Source of the DNA: Hoeflea_A sp965228785
GTDB taxonomy: Bacteria > Pseudomonadota > Alphaproteobacteria > Rhizobiales > Rhizobiaceae
Length of the DNA stretch: 64,000 bases
NCBI GenBank assembly: GCA_965228785.1
Contig: CBDDIF010000001.1
Location: 2,170,001-2,234,000 of the forward strand
Reading direction: 5' to 3'
Shown here: piece after piece, positions 44,640-54,477 of the stretch
How the letters are laid out: each line of letters begins with the position of its first letter
Numbering within the stretch: position 1 is the stretch's first letter
The notes under the pieces: model-generated
Seen by the model: only the letters and a program-made list of their open reading frames with translations
Database searches by the model: none
Told to the model about the DNA's origin: nothing
Translations under genes and position numbers: made by a program

Positions 44640-46922
44640 TCAGGTCTCGAAAACGAATTGGGCGATGGCGTTGATCGGCATGTGCTCGGCCGTCTTGGCG
44701 CGCAGATCGTCGTGCTTGATGGGAGCCAGCGCCCGGTTATAGACGCCGATTTCCGTGTTGTTCTCGCCGCCGCGACGGATCTCTTCCGGTGCGGTCCGGC
44801 GCAGCTGAGCCAGTGCGGGGTCGCCGAAACGGCGCGACACGAACAGGTTGGCAGGAAGGGCAGCGGCATAGAAGGTCGACTCGTAGCCGTCGATGGCATT
44901 GGGGCTGCCATTGGCAATGGCGGCGCTGAAGCGGACACAGGAATTCTGCGCATCCTCGATGATCAGTCGGCCGTCTGCGAGCAGGTGATCGGCGTGGATG
45001 CGGCCGGAGATGATGTCGCCGAAAACCGTGCTGCGCTCGATGTGCAAATGCGCGTTGCGGGCGCGGATCGCAGGGGCGGCCGGCTGGCCGATGATGATTG
45101 AATCGCAAATGACGATCTCGTTTGCGGAACAGGGATCGACCGCGTCGACATTCTCGCGGATCGGGCCGGTGATGCAGCGGTCGATGACCAAGGTATCGAC
45201 TTCGCCGGCGGCTTCGAGAACGATAGCCGGCTGGATGCCCGGCGGATTGCCGGGCAGGGCGGCCAGTTCGCCACCGGGATCGAGCGTGACGTTGGACAGC
45301 CGCACCAGCGACCAGCCGCCGTCGAGCACGATGCGCGTCGTTGCGGTACCGGCGACGCCAGATAACAGCGCGATCCACAGGCCGTCGATTTCGAGCTCTG
45401 CGGTATCTCCGAGCGGCGAGATGGTCAGCGTGCCGCCGGCCGAGGTGATTTCGACATAGGGTCGTTGGCCGTTGGCCGCTTCCAGCCGCCAGCTCTCGTC
45501 CACGGTGATGCTGCCGCCGGCACCAATGGTCGGACTGTAGGTGGCCGAGTCGACAAAACGCTCGGTGCCGGTTTCGTTGCCGGAAAAATCCGGGGTCAGT
45601 GTGTTGATGGCCGTGAAGCCGCTGGGTTCCAGATAGGCCGAACGGTCATGGGTGCCGGCGCCCACAGGCCAGAACGCGCCGTAGAAATGCAGCTGTGCCT
45701 GCAGCCGATCGCCATCCGCCGGTGCCTGACCGAGCAGCACCCGGCCGTTGTCGGGATCAACGAAGATCTCTGCCCATCCCGGCAGGATGAGACCGTCGGC
45801 CCAGTTCAAAAGGTCCGCCGCATAAAGCAGTTCCGAACCAACCGGATCGCCGTCCGGGTCGTCGTCGACGGCCAGTGCCAGCGACAGGGTGGCTGGATCT
45901 CCGCCGGGCAGCAGGTTGCGCTTCGGGCAATCGTCTGTAATGGCGCCGGCGAGCAATGTTCGAGCATTTGCCGGTAGCGTGATGTCGTTGCGCAAGGCGG
46001 TCGCCAGGTGCAGTAGAGCGGCTTCGCTGCGGAAAATGCGGCCGTAAAGCAGCGCCAGATCCGTTTCCATTCCAGGTGGCGCGTCTTCGATCGACGGCTC
46101 GAACGAGGCGGCGTTGAACCGACGGCAATCGAGCGGGCCGCGGATTTCCCATTCTCGGCGCAAGCGGCATTCCTCGCCGGGCGTGCCGCCGCGTTGGTAG
46201 AGGGCGACATCGCGGCCGCTCGGATCGAGCGTCCAGCGTGTATCGTCGAGCGCCACCGGCGTGACGTTGCGCAGTGCAAAAGCGTAGTGGCGGAACAGGT
46301 GCAGATTGACCTTGGGAATGTTGTAGCGCCCCCGGAAACCGCTAATGCGGCGGAAATCCGGGCGGTGCGAGACATCGTCGAAAGGACCGTCGATGGTGTC
46401 GCCGATCCGTGCCGACCGCAAATCAGGGTAGCCCCATTGCGGTGATGCGGTGATCAGCCCCACCGGCGATGGGCCGTCGAGCAGGTGCATGGTGCGGAAC
46501 AGGCGCTTGAAGGCTTCCGAGGCCACCGCGTCCCAATCGGCGATGTCGTCGGCCAGTGTTTCCAGGAGAGCGCGGGTGCCGTTGCGAAGCCGGTAGTAGA
46601 TCGCCCGCTTGACCGAAGCCCTGCGCCCAACGCGGTTGAGCGCGTTGACCAGACGCGCGCCGACGAGCGAGCCGATATAGGGAATGGCCCAGTCGTCGGC
46701 CTCGTCGATGCGGGTGTCGGCCCACAACCGGTCGGCGCTGCGGCGCGCGGTTGCCGCTTCGGCGGCGATGACCTCGACCAGGGCACGGAGCTGGCCGGGA
46801 TCGGCAGCGATGCCGTCCTCGTGGCGATAGATTTCCGGGATCAGCGACCAGAGCTTTTCGGCATAATGGAGCTCATAGCCGTCATCGGCGCGGGTGGCGG
46901 TGGCCTGGCCTTCGAAACTCAT
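44640..46922 (-). CDS. Phage tail protein I (gpI)/Afp12-like baseplate wedge protein
   Basis: This 760-residue baseplate wedge subunit resembles gpI of phage P2 and Afp12 in its first 230 residues (YAEKLWSLIPEIYRHED, WAIPYIGSLVGARLV). Later parts (about 460-720) are beta-rich with a short beta-helix (IVLEAAGEVDTLVIDRCITGPI, IVICDSIIIGQPAAPAI). The start codon overlaps the upstream baseplate gene by four bases (ATGA). In injection systems the wedge connects the hub to the sheath and fibres. Confidence 0.84.
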   Translation of the reverse strand: MSFEGQATATRADDGYELHYAEKLWSLIPEIYRHEDGIAADPGQLRALVEVIAAEAATARRSADRLWADTRIDEADDWAIPYIGSLVGARLVNALNRVGRRASVKRAIYYRLRNGTRALLETLADDIADWDAVASEAFKRLFRTMHLLDGPSPVGLITASPQWGYPDLRSARIGDTIDGPFDDVSHRPDFRRISGFRGRYNIPKVNLHLFRHYAFALRNVTPVALDDTRWTLDPSGRDVALYQRGGTPGEECRLRREWEIRGPLDCRRFNAASFEPSIEDAPPGMETDLALLYGRIFRSEAALLHLATALRNDITLPANARTLLAGAITDDCPKRNLLPGGDPATLSLALAVDDDPDGDPVGSELLYAADLLNWADGLILPGWAEIFVDPDNGRVLLGQAPADGDRLQAQLHFYGAFWPVGAGTHDRSAYLEPSGFTAINTLTPDFSGNETGTERFVDSATYSPTIGAGGSITVDESWRLEAANGQRPYVEITSAGGTLTISPLGDTAELEIDGLWIALLSGVAGTATTRIVLDGGWSLVRLSNVTLDPGGELAALPGNPPGIQPAIVLEAAGEVDTLVIDRCITGPIRENVDAVDPCSANEIVICDSIIIGQPAAPAIRARNAHLHIERSTVFGDIISGRIHADHLLADGRLIIEDAQNSCVRFSAAIANGSPNAIDGYESTFYAAALPANLFVSRRFGDPALAQLRRTAPEEIRRGGENNTEIGVYNRALAPIKHDDLRAKTAEHMPINAIAQFVFET

Positions 46923-49276
46923 TGAACCACTCCCACGCTTGCATTGGCTTCGAGATCGAACCAGCCGCCTTCACCGGGATGGACCGCATAGTCGAGCGGT
47001 ACACCGCCGAGTCGCACACTTCGGACGGATGCGACGCCAGGAACCAGATGCAATGCCTTGACGATGACGCTGCGGTAAATCGGTTGACCGATGACGACGT
47101 TGGCTGGGGTAAGCACGCCGTCATCGGTGTCGAACAATGCAGCGTGAGCAGCATTGCGGACCTCTCCCGGGTCGTGGGCGGCATCGACCGCGATATCGAT
47201 GGCCAGGGTGTCGAAGGCATGCGGAACGGCCAGTTTGACTGTGATGCCGAGGCCCGGCGCCGCCATGCCCTTGAGCCAGGATTCCAGTTCGTCGCCGGGA
47301 TCGCCCTGGTCGGCGATGATCCACACCGTGGCGACGGCTCGTTGTTTGCGGCCGTCCCAGGCCCAGCTCGCCGAGGCGTTGAGGATGCCGGAATAACTTC
47401 TTGACAGCGCTTCGAAATCATCGATCGAAATGGCGCGCCCGAGGGCCAGGGCGAAGCCGGGCGCGTTGTCGCGCAGTTCGGCGGCACTGTCGGCGTCGGC
47501 GCCACCGGTTGCCGGCAGCGGGCTGCGTACCCGCGATACGCCCGTCACCGGCTTCTTCAATTGCTGGATGAAGCCGGCGGGTGGCTTGGCGCTGCCGGCG
47601 CCGTGACGGTACCAGTTGGCGACGATGTTGTTGCCGCCGGAGGCGGGAATCTCGCCGTTGAATCCATCGCCGAAGACGATCTCCGAGGTCTCGTCCGGCT
47701 GTTGGCGAATGATGTAGATACGGGCATCAGGTGCAGCATCGAACAACGTGTCGACACGATCCCAGACAATGCCGTCCACTGCCACTTCGAGGTAGGGTCG
47801 TCGGCCGTCTGGACAGGACGGGTCCTCTGTCCAGGCGAGCGGTTTCTTCTTCAACGGATAGGCCTGGTTGGGGCTGGCGCCGTCGCTGGAGCCGAGCACT
47901 TCGTTGTAGACCGTTTCGCCGCGGATGGCCTCGACGACGTTGCCGAAAAGCTGAGCCGGTGCAGCGAGTGGTTCAGGGAAGGGGTCGGCACCGCTGTCTG
48001 GCGTGAACAGGCCCGTGCCGTCTGCCTGCAAGGCAACCGTACCCGGCAGGTCAGCGCCGCGCTTGCGGCGGCCGACCGCGATGGCGGCGCCTGAAACAGG
48101 CGCGTCGTCGAGCGGTTCCACCGGCCCGGACAGCACAGCGGTGGGCTGCAGGTCTGGAAGCTCGAGGAAGGCCTTTGTCGGACGGAGCGGTGACGGCAGC
48201 GGCGCCATGGAGATGTGGATCAGCGGCGCGGCATCACCGGTCTCGGCGATTTCGGTATCGAGCACGATCTGCGTCTGCGGCAGGATGGTCGCGGGGATGG
48301 TCCCGGATTCCGGCGTCAGTTCGACATTGTTGGTGGTCACATAACTGACTTTTGCCGGATGCATGGCGCCGGCCATCTCGACCACTACACGGTCGTTCTT
48401 GCGGACCTGCGGATAGACCGAATCGAGAACCGCGGTCGTTTCGCCGCCGGAAGCGTCATAGGCTTCGGCGACGAAACTCGACAGGCCGGCGGTGATACGC
48501 AACTGCGCGACGCCGAGTTCAGCGGTCGTCGAACCCGCCAGACCAGCAAAGGCGGTTTCTCCAGCGGCGTCGAGATGGGCTCGCACGAGCTTTTCATTGC
48601 CGGTCGCGGTGATGGTCTCGACAGCTTCGATCCGGCCGGCGGCCGATGCTGATCCGGATTTTTCCCAAGCGACTATTACGGCGCTGCGGTTCGGAGCGCT
48701 GCCGGCCGGGAAGGTGAGCACGCCGTCGAAAGCCGTCTCCCGGATCGGCGCGATGCGCCAGCGGTTGCGCTGCGGCCAGATGTTGGCGGGGTCGAGCAGC
48801 TCGAAGACTTGCGGCGGCTCGTCACCGAAAGGTTCGGAGCGAAAGGCGGTGCCGGCCGGCACCGCAACCGGATCGGCGTCGTCGGCTTCGAGCGCCAACA
48901 GAACACGCGCGGCCATGGCCGGGCGCGGCCGGTAACCCACCAGCCGAACGATGCGCGCCAGGGTTTCGGCATCCGGGGCGGTAGCCAGATAGCTGCGTTC
49001 TGCGATGCGGGCGTCGTAGAAGCCGGTGACGTCGAGGATATAGGCCCAGAATTCGAGCAGCATGACGCCGAGATCGGGCGTTGCGCCGGCCCGCAGATTG
49101 GGGCGCCAGTGCTCAAGCGGCTCGTGTTCGCTGATGGCGGCCAGCAGTGCGCGACGGTATTCGCCGTAGGATAGCCACTGGCGTTGCGGCAGCGTGGCAA
49201 GACCGGCGGGGATCAATGGATCCGGCGGGTGTTCCCAGCCCGAACAGTCGCAGCCATTGCTGTGGACGATGCCCAT
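46919..49276 (-). CDS. Baseplate-J-like protein (second copy)
   Basis: This 785-residue protein is a putative baseplate assembly protein of the J/gp6 (Afp11) family. Residues 30-110 show the family's EHWRPNLRAGATPDLGVMLLEFWAYILD segment. Near the middle is RQQPDETSEIVFGDGFNGEIP, the usual motif around the baseplate-J core, followed by RSPLPATGGADADSAAELRDNAP and the dimer region. An N-terminal CDCSGWEHP cluster might bind metal. Paired with the preceding J-like protein, it may make a heterodimeric wedge rather than a homodimer. Confidence 0.86.
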   Translation of the reverse strand: MGIVHSNGCDCSGWEHPPDPLIPAGLATLPQRQWLSYGEYRRALLAAISEHEPLEHWRPNLRAGATPDLGVMLLEFWAYILDVTGFYDARIAERSYLATAPDAETLARIVRLVGYRPRPAMAARVLLALEADDADPVAVPAGTAFRSEPFGDEPPQVFELLDPANIWPQRNRWRIAPIRETAFDGVLTFPAGSAPNRSAVIVAWEKSGSASAAGRIEAVETITATGNEKLVRAHLDAAGETAFAGLAGSTTAELGVAQLRITAGLSSFVAEAYDASGGETTAVLDSVYPQVRKNDRVVVEMAGAMHPAKVSYVTTNNVELTPESGTIPATILPQTQIVLDTEIAETGDAAPLIHISMAPLPSPLRPTKAFLELPDLQPTAVLSGPVEPLDDAPVSGAAIAVGRRKRGADLPGTVALQADGTGLFTPDSGADPFPEPLAAPAQLFGNVVEAIRGETVYNEVLGSSDGASPNQAYPLKKKPLAWTEDPSCPDGRRPYLEVAVDGIVWDRVDTLFDAAPDARIYIIRQQPDETSEIVFGDGFNGEIPASGGNNIVANWYRHGAGSAKPPAGFIQQLKKPVTGVSRVRSPLPATGGADADSAAELRDNAPGFALALGRAISIDDFEALSRSYSGILNASASWAWDGRKQRAVATVWIIADQGDPGDELESWLKGMAAPGLGITVKLAVPHAFDTLAIDIAVDAAHDPGEVRNAAHAALFDTDDGVLTPANVVIGQPIYRSVIVKALHLVPGVASVRSVRLGGVPLDYAVHPGEGGWFDLEANASVGVVQ

Positions 49277-49279
49277 GGC

Positions 49280-51778
49280 TCACGCGCCTCCCGTCGTTTC
49301 GACCCGCAGCGTGCCGCGCGACGGCCGGTCGGGATCATTCTGCAGCCGGATGATCTGGCCTGGACCGACCTCGATCTCCGGCTGTGTGAAGGGGTGCCAG
49401 CCGGGACGCCGGCGCCGACGGATGGTCAGCTCCTCGACCGCCCGCACGCCCTCGACGCACTGGATTATGGCTTCCAACGCGGAGCGTGACAGCGGCTGGC
49501 CGAAGGTGAAGTTGGACGGATCGAAGAAACCCGGGGCCGTCAGCGCATCCGTCACCCGTTCGGCCACGTCGCCGGGATAGGCATCCGGCTTGACGCAAAC
49601 GCTCACCACCAGGTCGATATCGATATAGTCAGCCGGCAGGATGCGGGCGTCGTGGGTGGCCTGGCGGATGCAGTCGACTTCGCGGGCAAGTTCCCGGTCC
49701 TGTTCCTGTGTGGTGGCGAAACCGTTGAGCGGATCGGCGGAGACGAAATCGGTCGGCCAGGAGCCGGTGTGACGGGTCACCGAATTGGCCCGCTGCACCC
49801 AGTCCATGCGCTCGATGATTTCGCTGTAATCTTCAGGCCGTACCGCGCGGCGCGGGCGGGCCCGATAGGCCTCGGGCGCGCGCACGCGGATCGACGCGGC
49901 GCTTTCTTCCTCACGACCGTTTTCGATCGGCAGCGGGTTTTCGACCGCCGAAGCGAAATCAAGGCCCGGAATGCCGCTTCCCGTTGGATCGGCAACGGCT
50001 GAAACAGCTCCTGAGGGCAGGTTGGCCTGGCTGCCGGGACCGGTGTCGTAAGTAACCTGTACCACGTCGCCGGTTTCCGGACCGCGGCCGAAACCGCCGC
50101 CGCCGAAACGCACCGTCCAGCCGCTGTTCGAGGCATAGTCGAGGTGGTTGAACTCGCCGAAAGGCAGACGCCATTTCTGCACCTCGCGCCAGGTGCCTTC
50201 CTCCATCGTGAAGGCGAAGTCGTTGGCGTCCGAAGCAATCAGATCGGGGAAATAAACCCAGCCAGGTGCCGCAGGATCGACCGTCAGCGTGTCCGGCAAA
50301 AGTTGCTCGACGCGCAGCCGGGGGGCGCCGGGACCGTCCCAGCCGAGATTGGCCGTCTCCGCCGCGGTCAGGCCGAAGCGCAGGATACGGCCACGGCTGT
50401 TGGTGTCGGGATCGAAGGGTGCTTCGCGTTCGACCATGCGCGGCAAGGCGAGTAGCGCATCGATCTGCGCATCGTTGAGCGCCGCATGGCGGGCCCTTAT
50501 GGCGTCGTCGGAGCCGACCCGGAACACCTCGACCGTCTCGGCCCCGGCCGCGGCGGCAACGACGTTGAGATCGGCGAACAGCGTGTCGGTCGGTGCGGCG
50601 AAGGGCAGGGGCTCCAGCCAACGGATGCGGGTGATCTCGGTCGGGCCGCCGCCGCTCTGGATCAGCGGATCGGTAGTGCGTTCCACTTCGGCGACGGTGA
50701 CGATCGCCGCCTGGCGCTGCGCCGAGGTGTCGGCCGGTTCGCTCATGATCGCCATGCGCCGGCCGACCCAAAACTCTTCCGGCGTCAACGGGCTGAGCGG
50801 ATCGATCTGCGCAACGGTCGGTGCGTCGGTGGCGAGAAATGCCTCCGTTGCGCCGATTTCCAGGCACGGCTCGTCCGGGTCGGGCGTGTGGAAGGGCAGG
50901 CGGTTCCAGGATTCGTGCAGCCACAGGTCGGCGACGAGCTTGAACGGCACGCTGGCGACGCCGGTGACCACCGCCCAGACATGGCGGCCGGCCTCGGCCA
51001 CCTGTCCACCCTCGCCGGGACGCACGGTGACAATCAACTCGGTCGTTGCGGCCTGGCCGGGATCGGGAACGTAATCCACCAGTGCGGCAAGCGCCGAGCG
51101 GCTGCGCCGCTGGGTAGCGGTTTCCAGATGCGCCTCGCGGGCGTTGCGATCCTGGGCATAGGCCAGTTCGTCGCCGACATGGGCCAGCACCTCGGCCAGC
51201 ATGACGGCGTGGTCGGCCTCCAGTTGCTCGCGCCAGTCGGGATATTTCTGGCCGGCGAAATCGAGCAACGCGCGGCGATAGGAATGGAAATCCCGTGCCA
51301 GGTAGTCGATTGGTGTGGTTGCCAATTCGTCCGGCGGGCAATCCGGTTCGTCGTCGCAATCGAAATCGCTGGGACAGCCCTGCTTGAAGGAGAAGGTGAC
51401 ATCGTTGAAGAAGCGATCGATGCGCGCTTCGTCTATGGTCAGCGTGTAGGGCGAGAAGCCGCCGGCTTCGGCGACCTCGACTTCGAGCACGGTGCGCAAG
51501 CCCGCAACGCCGGCATGCCGATGCCAGTCGGCCCGTTCGACTTCGGACGCCTCGCCGCTCTCCTGCGAGACGATTTCGACCGTCAGCCCCGAGGCGATCG
51601 TATCGCCGTCATTGACCAACGATGCCGGCGGGGCGAGCGGCGGCTGCATGTCCACCGGGTCGACGATGAAGAAGACCCGCAACACAGTCTGCACGTCCGG
51701 GTCGACGACCTGGATGAAATCGATACCGGTGAGCGCCAACGGCACTTGGGCGCAGAGCAGGGACTTGCGGTCGGGCAT
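49280..51778 (-). CDS. Baseplate-J-like protein (Afp11-like, first copy)
   Basis: This 832-residue wedge protein has the J/gp6-type core. The LEADHAVMLAEVLAHVGDELAYAQDRNAREAHLETA segment lies at about 190-225. The later part carries GWTVRFGGGGFGRGPETGDVVQVTYDTG and the REEESAASIRVRAPEAYRARPRRAVRPEDYSEI stretch. A Cys-containing acidic patch (FDCDDEPDCPPDE) lies near residue 145. Its start overlaps the gp25-like stop by one base (TGATG), a sign of translational coupling. Confidence 0.88.
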   Translation of the reverse strand: MPDRKSLLCAQVPLALTGIDFIQVVDPDVQTVLRVFFIVDPVDMQPPLAPPASLVNDGDTIASGLTVEIVSQESGEASEVERADWHRHAGVAGLRTVLEVEVAEAGGFSPYTLTIDEARIDRFFNDVTFSFKQGCPSDFDCDDEPDCPPDELATTPIDYLARDFHSYRRALLDFAGQKYPDWREQLEADHAVMLAEVLAHVGDELAYAQDRNAREAHLETATQRRSRSALAALVDYVPDPGQAATTELIVTVRPGEGGQVAEAGRHVWAVVTGVASVPFKLVADLWLHESWNRLPFHTPDPDEPCLEIGATEAFLATDAPTVAQIDPLSPLTPEEFWVGRRMAIMSEPADTSAQRQAAIVTVAEVERTTDPLIQSGGGPTEITRIRWLEPLPFAAPTDTLFADLNVVAAAAGAETVEVFRVGSDDAIRARHAALNDAQIDALLALPRMVEREAPFDPDTNSRGRILRFGLTAAETANLGWDGPGAPRLRVEQLLPDTLTVDPAAPGWVYFPDLIASDANDFAFTMEEGTWREVQKWRLPFGEFNHLDYASNSGWTVRFGGGGFGRGPETGDVVQVTYDTGPGSQANLPSGAVSAVADPTGSGIPGLDFASAVENPLPIENGREEESAASIRVRAPEAYRARPRRAVRPEDYSEIIERMDWVQRANSVTRHTGSWPTDFVSADPLNGFATTQEQDRELAREVDCIRQATHDARILPADYIDIDLVVSVCVKPDAYPGDVAERVTDALTAPGFFDPSNFTFGQPLSRSALEAIIQCVEGVRAVEELTIRRRRRPGWHPFTQPEIEVGPGQIIRLQNDPDRPSRGTLRVETTGGA

Positions 51779-52158
51779 CAGAACGTCACCTCCTCGTTGA
51801 GGATGGCGGAGGTGCCGGTCTGCAGGATGCGGTAGCGGATGGTGATGGCCATGGTACTTTCGACCGCGTTGACGGCGACCTCCTCGACCTTGATCACCCG
51901 GTCGAGCCAGCGAGTCAGCGCCTCGAAGATCATCGTCTGGGCGAGCGATGCCGCTCCGGCGCCGTTGGGCGCGAAGACCAGCTGGCGCACGCCGGCGCCG
52001 AAATCCGGACGGCAGACCCGTTCGCCGCGCGCCGTCAGCAGCACCTGGCGGATCAGCTGGCGCACATAAGCCTCGTAGTCGCGCTCCTCCACCGCCCGGC
52101 CGGCATTGCGGTCGATGGCAAAGGGAAATCGCATTCTGCGGTCCAGTTCACTAACCAC
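51778..52158 (-). CDS. gp25-like baseplate wedge protein (Afp9-like)
   Basis: This 126-residue protein is of the GPW/gp25 family. The signature RFPFAIDRNAG and the conserved RQVLLTARGERVCRPDFGAGVRQLVF are present, as is LNEEVTF at the end. gp25 joins the sheath to the baseplate and triggers contraction. It uses a GTG start with AGGAGAG six bases before it. Confidence 0.9.
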   Translation of the reverse strand: MVSELDRRMRFPFAIDRNAGRAVEERDYEAYVRQLIRQVLLTARGERVCRPDFGAGVRQLVFAPNGAGAASLAQTMIFEALTRWLDRVIKVEEVAVNAVESTMAITIRYRILQTGTSAILNEEVTF

Positions 52159-52167
52159 ATCGCTCTC

Positions 52168-52479
52168 CTACAAAGCCGCGACCCTGGGGTCGGGCGAAAC
52201 AAGCCGCATCGGTCCCGTCGGCACCGAGGCGGGCGGCGGGCCGATGCTGGTGCCGGCTGACGACGTGCTGATCGCCGGCATGCCGCCGATCAGCACGCGG
52301 GTGGTGCCGACGGCCCAGGTGCCGGTCACAGACGGCCCGCCGAATTGCGGCACTTCCGCCAGCACGCTGATGGCGAAGCTTGCCGTGTTGACGCGGAAGT
52401 TGATCGGCACCCGCGACACGGCGATCGATCCGTCGCCGCCCTGCAGGCCGGGGGTCAGTGCCATCACGTTTCCGCTCAT
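52168..52479 (-). CDS. PAAR-like spike-tip protein (Afp10-like)
   Basis: This 103-residue protein should sharpen the tip of the spike. The short beta-rich sequence, with MSGNVMALTPGLQGGDGSIAVSRVP and PQFGGPSVTG, fits the small spike-tip proteins of contractile injection systems, although the Pro-Ala-Ala-Arg motif itself is not present. An AGGAG ribosome site stands before the ATG. It lies 12 bases after the spike OB-fold gene. Confidence 0.7.
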   Translation of the reverse strand: MSGNVMALTPGLQGGDGSIAVSRVPINFRVNTASFAISVLAEVPQFGGPSVTGTWAVGTTRVLIGGMPAISTSSAGTSIGPPPASVPTGPMRLVSPDPRVAAL

Positions 52480-52491
52480 CTCGGTCTCCTC

Positions 52492-53025
52492 TCAAAGCAC
52501 TTTCAGCGCGCCGCCCATGGCGTCGAAACCGGCGGCCGACAGGTCCGCGGTGCCGCCATTGGCCGACTGGCTGATCTGCGGCGCCTCCAGCTTGATTTCC
52601 TGGCTGCTCATGCTGATCTTGGCGCCGCCCGACGTCTCGATATCGACCGAGCCGGACTGGCCATCGACGCGGATGGTCACGCCGTCGGTCTTGAAAAAGG
52701 CGATATGTGGCTCGGCGTCGCCCGTCGGGATCTGCCCGTCGGTCCAGAAACAGCCGGTCCAGATCGGATAGTCGGTATCGCCGCCCTCGAACTCGACCCA
52801 GACCTTGGCACCGACGGGCGGCAGGGCGAAGAATCCGACCTGGTCGCCAGCATAAGGGACGCAGGGCATGGCCCAGAGTTCGGTGTCGCCCATCACCGAC
52901 GTCGCCTTGACCAGCAGACGCCCACGACTGGTCGGGTCGGCATTGTCGACGACCTCGCCGCGATACTTGCCGAAGTAACGGCCGGCAATTGCTCCAATGG
53001 CGGCTTCGAGATCCGGATCGGGCAT
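52492..53025 (-). CDS. VgrG-like spike, gp5/OB-fold part
   Basis: This 177-residue protein is the gp5-like (phage baseplate assembly protein V) half of a VgrG spike, with the OB fold YRGEVVDNADPTSRGRLLVKATSVMG, CVPYAGDQVGFFALPPVGAKVWVEFEGGD and DYPIWTGCFW. The C-terminus has a short beta-prism-like region (VDIETSGGAKISMSSQEIKLE). The reading frame stays open 208 codons further upstream, but that part lies inside the gp27-like gene and is not family-like. The ATG shares its A with the stop of that gene. Confidence 0.9.
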   Translation of the reverse strand: MPDPDLEAAIGAIAGRYFGKYRGEVVDNADPTSRGRLLVKATSVMGDTELWAMPCVPYAGDQVGFFALPPVGAKVWVEFEGGDTDYPIWTGCFWTDGQIPTGDAEPHIAFFKTDGVTIRVDGQSGSVDIETSGGAKISMSSQEIKLEAPQISQSANGGTADLSAAGFDAMGGALKVL

Positions 53026-54176
53026 TACAACGTTTCCTTCAGGCCGTTGGCGCGGATGGTGAAATCCATCAGGTGTTCGATGGCGTTGATGACGTGCAGC
53101 GACTGGGTCACCTGGTAGGGGCCCTCGAGCTGCGGACCGGCAAAGGCGACGCCGACGATGGCGTGCGGCAGCAGGATGGCGCCGAACTGGTCGAGCGTGG
53201 CCGAGCATTTGACCTCGACGAACCAGGCGGCTTCGGTCACCGCAGCCTCCTGAGCCAGCCGCTGTTCGATCGGATCGCCGCTGGTGCTGGCGAGCACGCT
53301 GCGCTCGATCGCCGAGACCGAGGCGAGGTCGTTGCGCCCGGGGTCGAGCGGGTCGGCAGCAGGCTCGGAGTCGGTCGCCGTCATGTCGCCGGCCGTCAGG
53401 TTCATGGCAAAACCCTTGGCGGCATGCGGCCGCTCGTAGTCGACGGTCACCTCGAAACGGGTGACGTTGCCGCATTCGGTGGGTGGGGGGCTGACCCGGA
53501 TCTCCCGTTCGACCGTCGGCACCAGAACCGGCGGAACCGGAACCGGCGAGGCTGATCCGCGTGGCGGCGAAGGTTGCAGTTTGCCGGATTCCTCGAGCGA
53601 CAGCCCGCCGGTGAGCGGATCGGTGGCGCCGACCTTGTATTCGATCCACAGCTCGAAATTGTTCTTTTCGGCAATGCTCTCCAGGAACTTCAGGTCGGAG
53701 CCGCGCTGGGTGAGTTTGTTGTCGCTGGAATTGTAGACCCGCTCGGTGTCCTCGACCTCCGGCGTGAAACTGTAGCCTTCGAGGATCTGCCGGGCCGTGT
53801 CGGACGCATGTCCCTCATAGGCGGCCTGGATCTCGACCCGGTCCATTTCGACCCGCCGGTCTTCGCCATGGACTTCGTGCCAGTTGCCGGTGCCGCCGGT
53901 GGTCGCGGCGGAGCGCACCCGTGTGATCGGGCCGTAGATCAGACACTCGGTCTCGCCGTCGGATTCGACGAAGATGCCGATGACGGTGCCGGCTTGAAGC
54001 TGCCGATGGCGGGCGACAGCGGGTTCCTCTTCGCAGATATCATCCTCGAAGCGCAGGGCGAAACGGGCGGTTTTGCTCAACTCGTGCTCGACGCGCGCTT
54101 CGACCAGCCGCTGCATCGCCGCATCGTCGAGTGCATCGAGACTGTCGCCAGCAGTGATGGTCGCGCCGAAACCCAT
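53025..54176 (-). CDS. VgrG-like spike, gp27/late-control-D part
   Basis: This 383-residue protein is the gp27-like base of the spike, with EARVEHELSKTARFALRFEDDI at the N-terminus and the GDRRVEMDRV-like HGEDRRVEMDRVEIQAAYEGHASDTARQILEGY and YNSSDNKLTQRGSDLKFLESIAEKNNFELWIEY segments of late control protein D. In Afp/PVC particles this is one protein with the gp5 part (Afp8); here it is split into two coupled genes. It begins 4 bases after the LysM gene. Confidence 0.87.
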   Translation of the reverse strand: MGFGATITAGDSLDALDDAAMQRLVEARVEHELSKTARFALRFEDDICEEEPAVARHRQLQAGTVIGIFVESDGETECLIYGPITRVRSAATTGGTGNWHEVHGEDRRVEMDRVEIQAAYEGHASDTARQILEGYSFTPEVEDTERVYNSSDNKLTQRGSDLKFLESIAEKNNFELWIEYKVGATDPLTGGLSLEESGKLQPSPPRGSASPVPVPPVLVPTVEREIRVSPPPTECGNVTRFEVTVDYERPHAAKGFAMNLTAGDMTATDSEPAADPLDPGRNDLASVSAIERSVLASTSGDPIEQRLAQEAAVTEAAWFVEVKCSATLDQFGAILLPHAIVGVAFAGPQLEGPYQVTQSLHVINAIEHLMDFTIRANGLKETL

Positions 54177-54180
54177 ACCG

Positions 54181-54462
54181 TCAGCCTTTCTGCGGAATCT
54201 TGATCAGCGGATTGTCGGCGATCGCCTCGGCGGACATGGCGTCGTTGGCCTCTGCGATTTCCCAGAATCCGGACGGGTTCTCGAGGTAACGGGCCGACAA
54301 ATGATCCAGCCGTTGGCCTTCGCGCCGCTTGTGCAGGCCAAGCTCGAACTTGCGCGGCGGCAGTGCCGGCGTCAGGCAGGAGACGCGGCGGCCTGTCAGG
54401 TCGTCGGCCTGGACGATCTTCGCATGGCGCACGTAGCGGCTTTTGCGGTCAAAGACGGCCAT
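54181..54462 (-). CDS. Small LysM protein (Afp7 C-terminal part)
   Basis: This 93-residue protein is a single LysM-like domain (REGQRLDHLSARYLENPSGFWEIAEANDAM) with a basic N-terminus. In Afp-type particles a LysM domain closes the Afp7 tube-initiator. Here it is a separate gene, 15 bases after the CIS tube gene, with an AGGAGG site. It probably binds the spike-hub interface rather than cell wall. Confidence 0.83.
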   Translation of the reverse strand: MAVFDRKSRYVRHAKIVQADDLTGRRVSCLTPALPPRKFELGLHKRREGQRLDHLSARYLENPSGFWEIAEANDAMSAEAIADNPLIKIPQKG

Positions 54463-54477
54463 GGCGTGATTGCCTCC

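Noticed and set aside
49959..51359. 466-codon frame inside the first baseplate-J gene
   Set aside because: It is Arg/Gly-rich and overlaps the conserved baseplate frame; a by-product of GC-rich codon positions.
53026..53649. Upstream extension of the spike OB-fold gene
   Set aside because: The frame is open but lies inside the gp27-like gene and is Arg-rich, with no family match; the ATG sharing a base with the gp27 stop is the better start.
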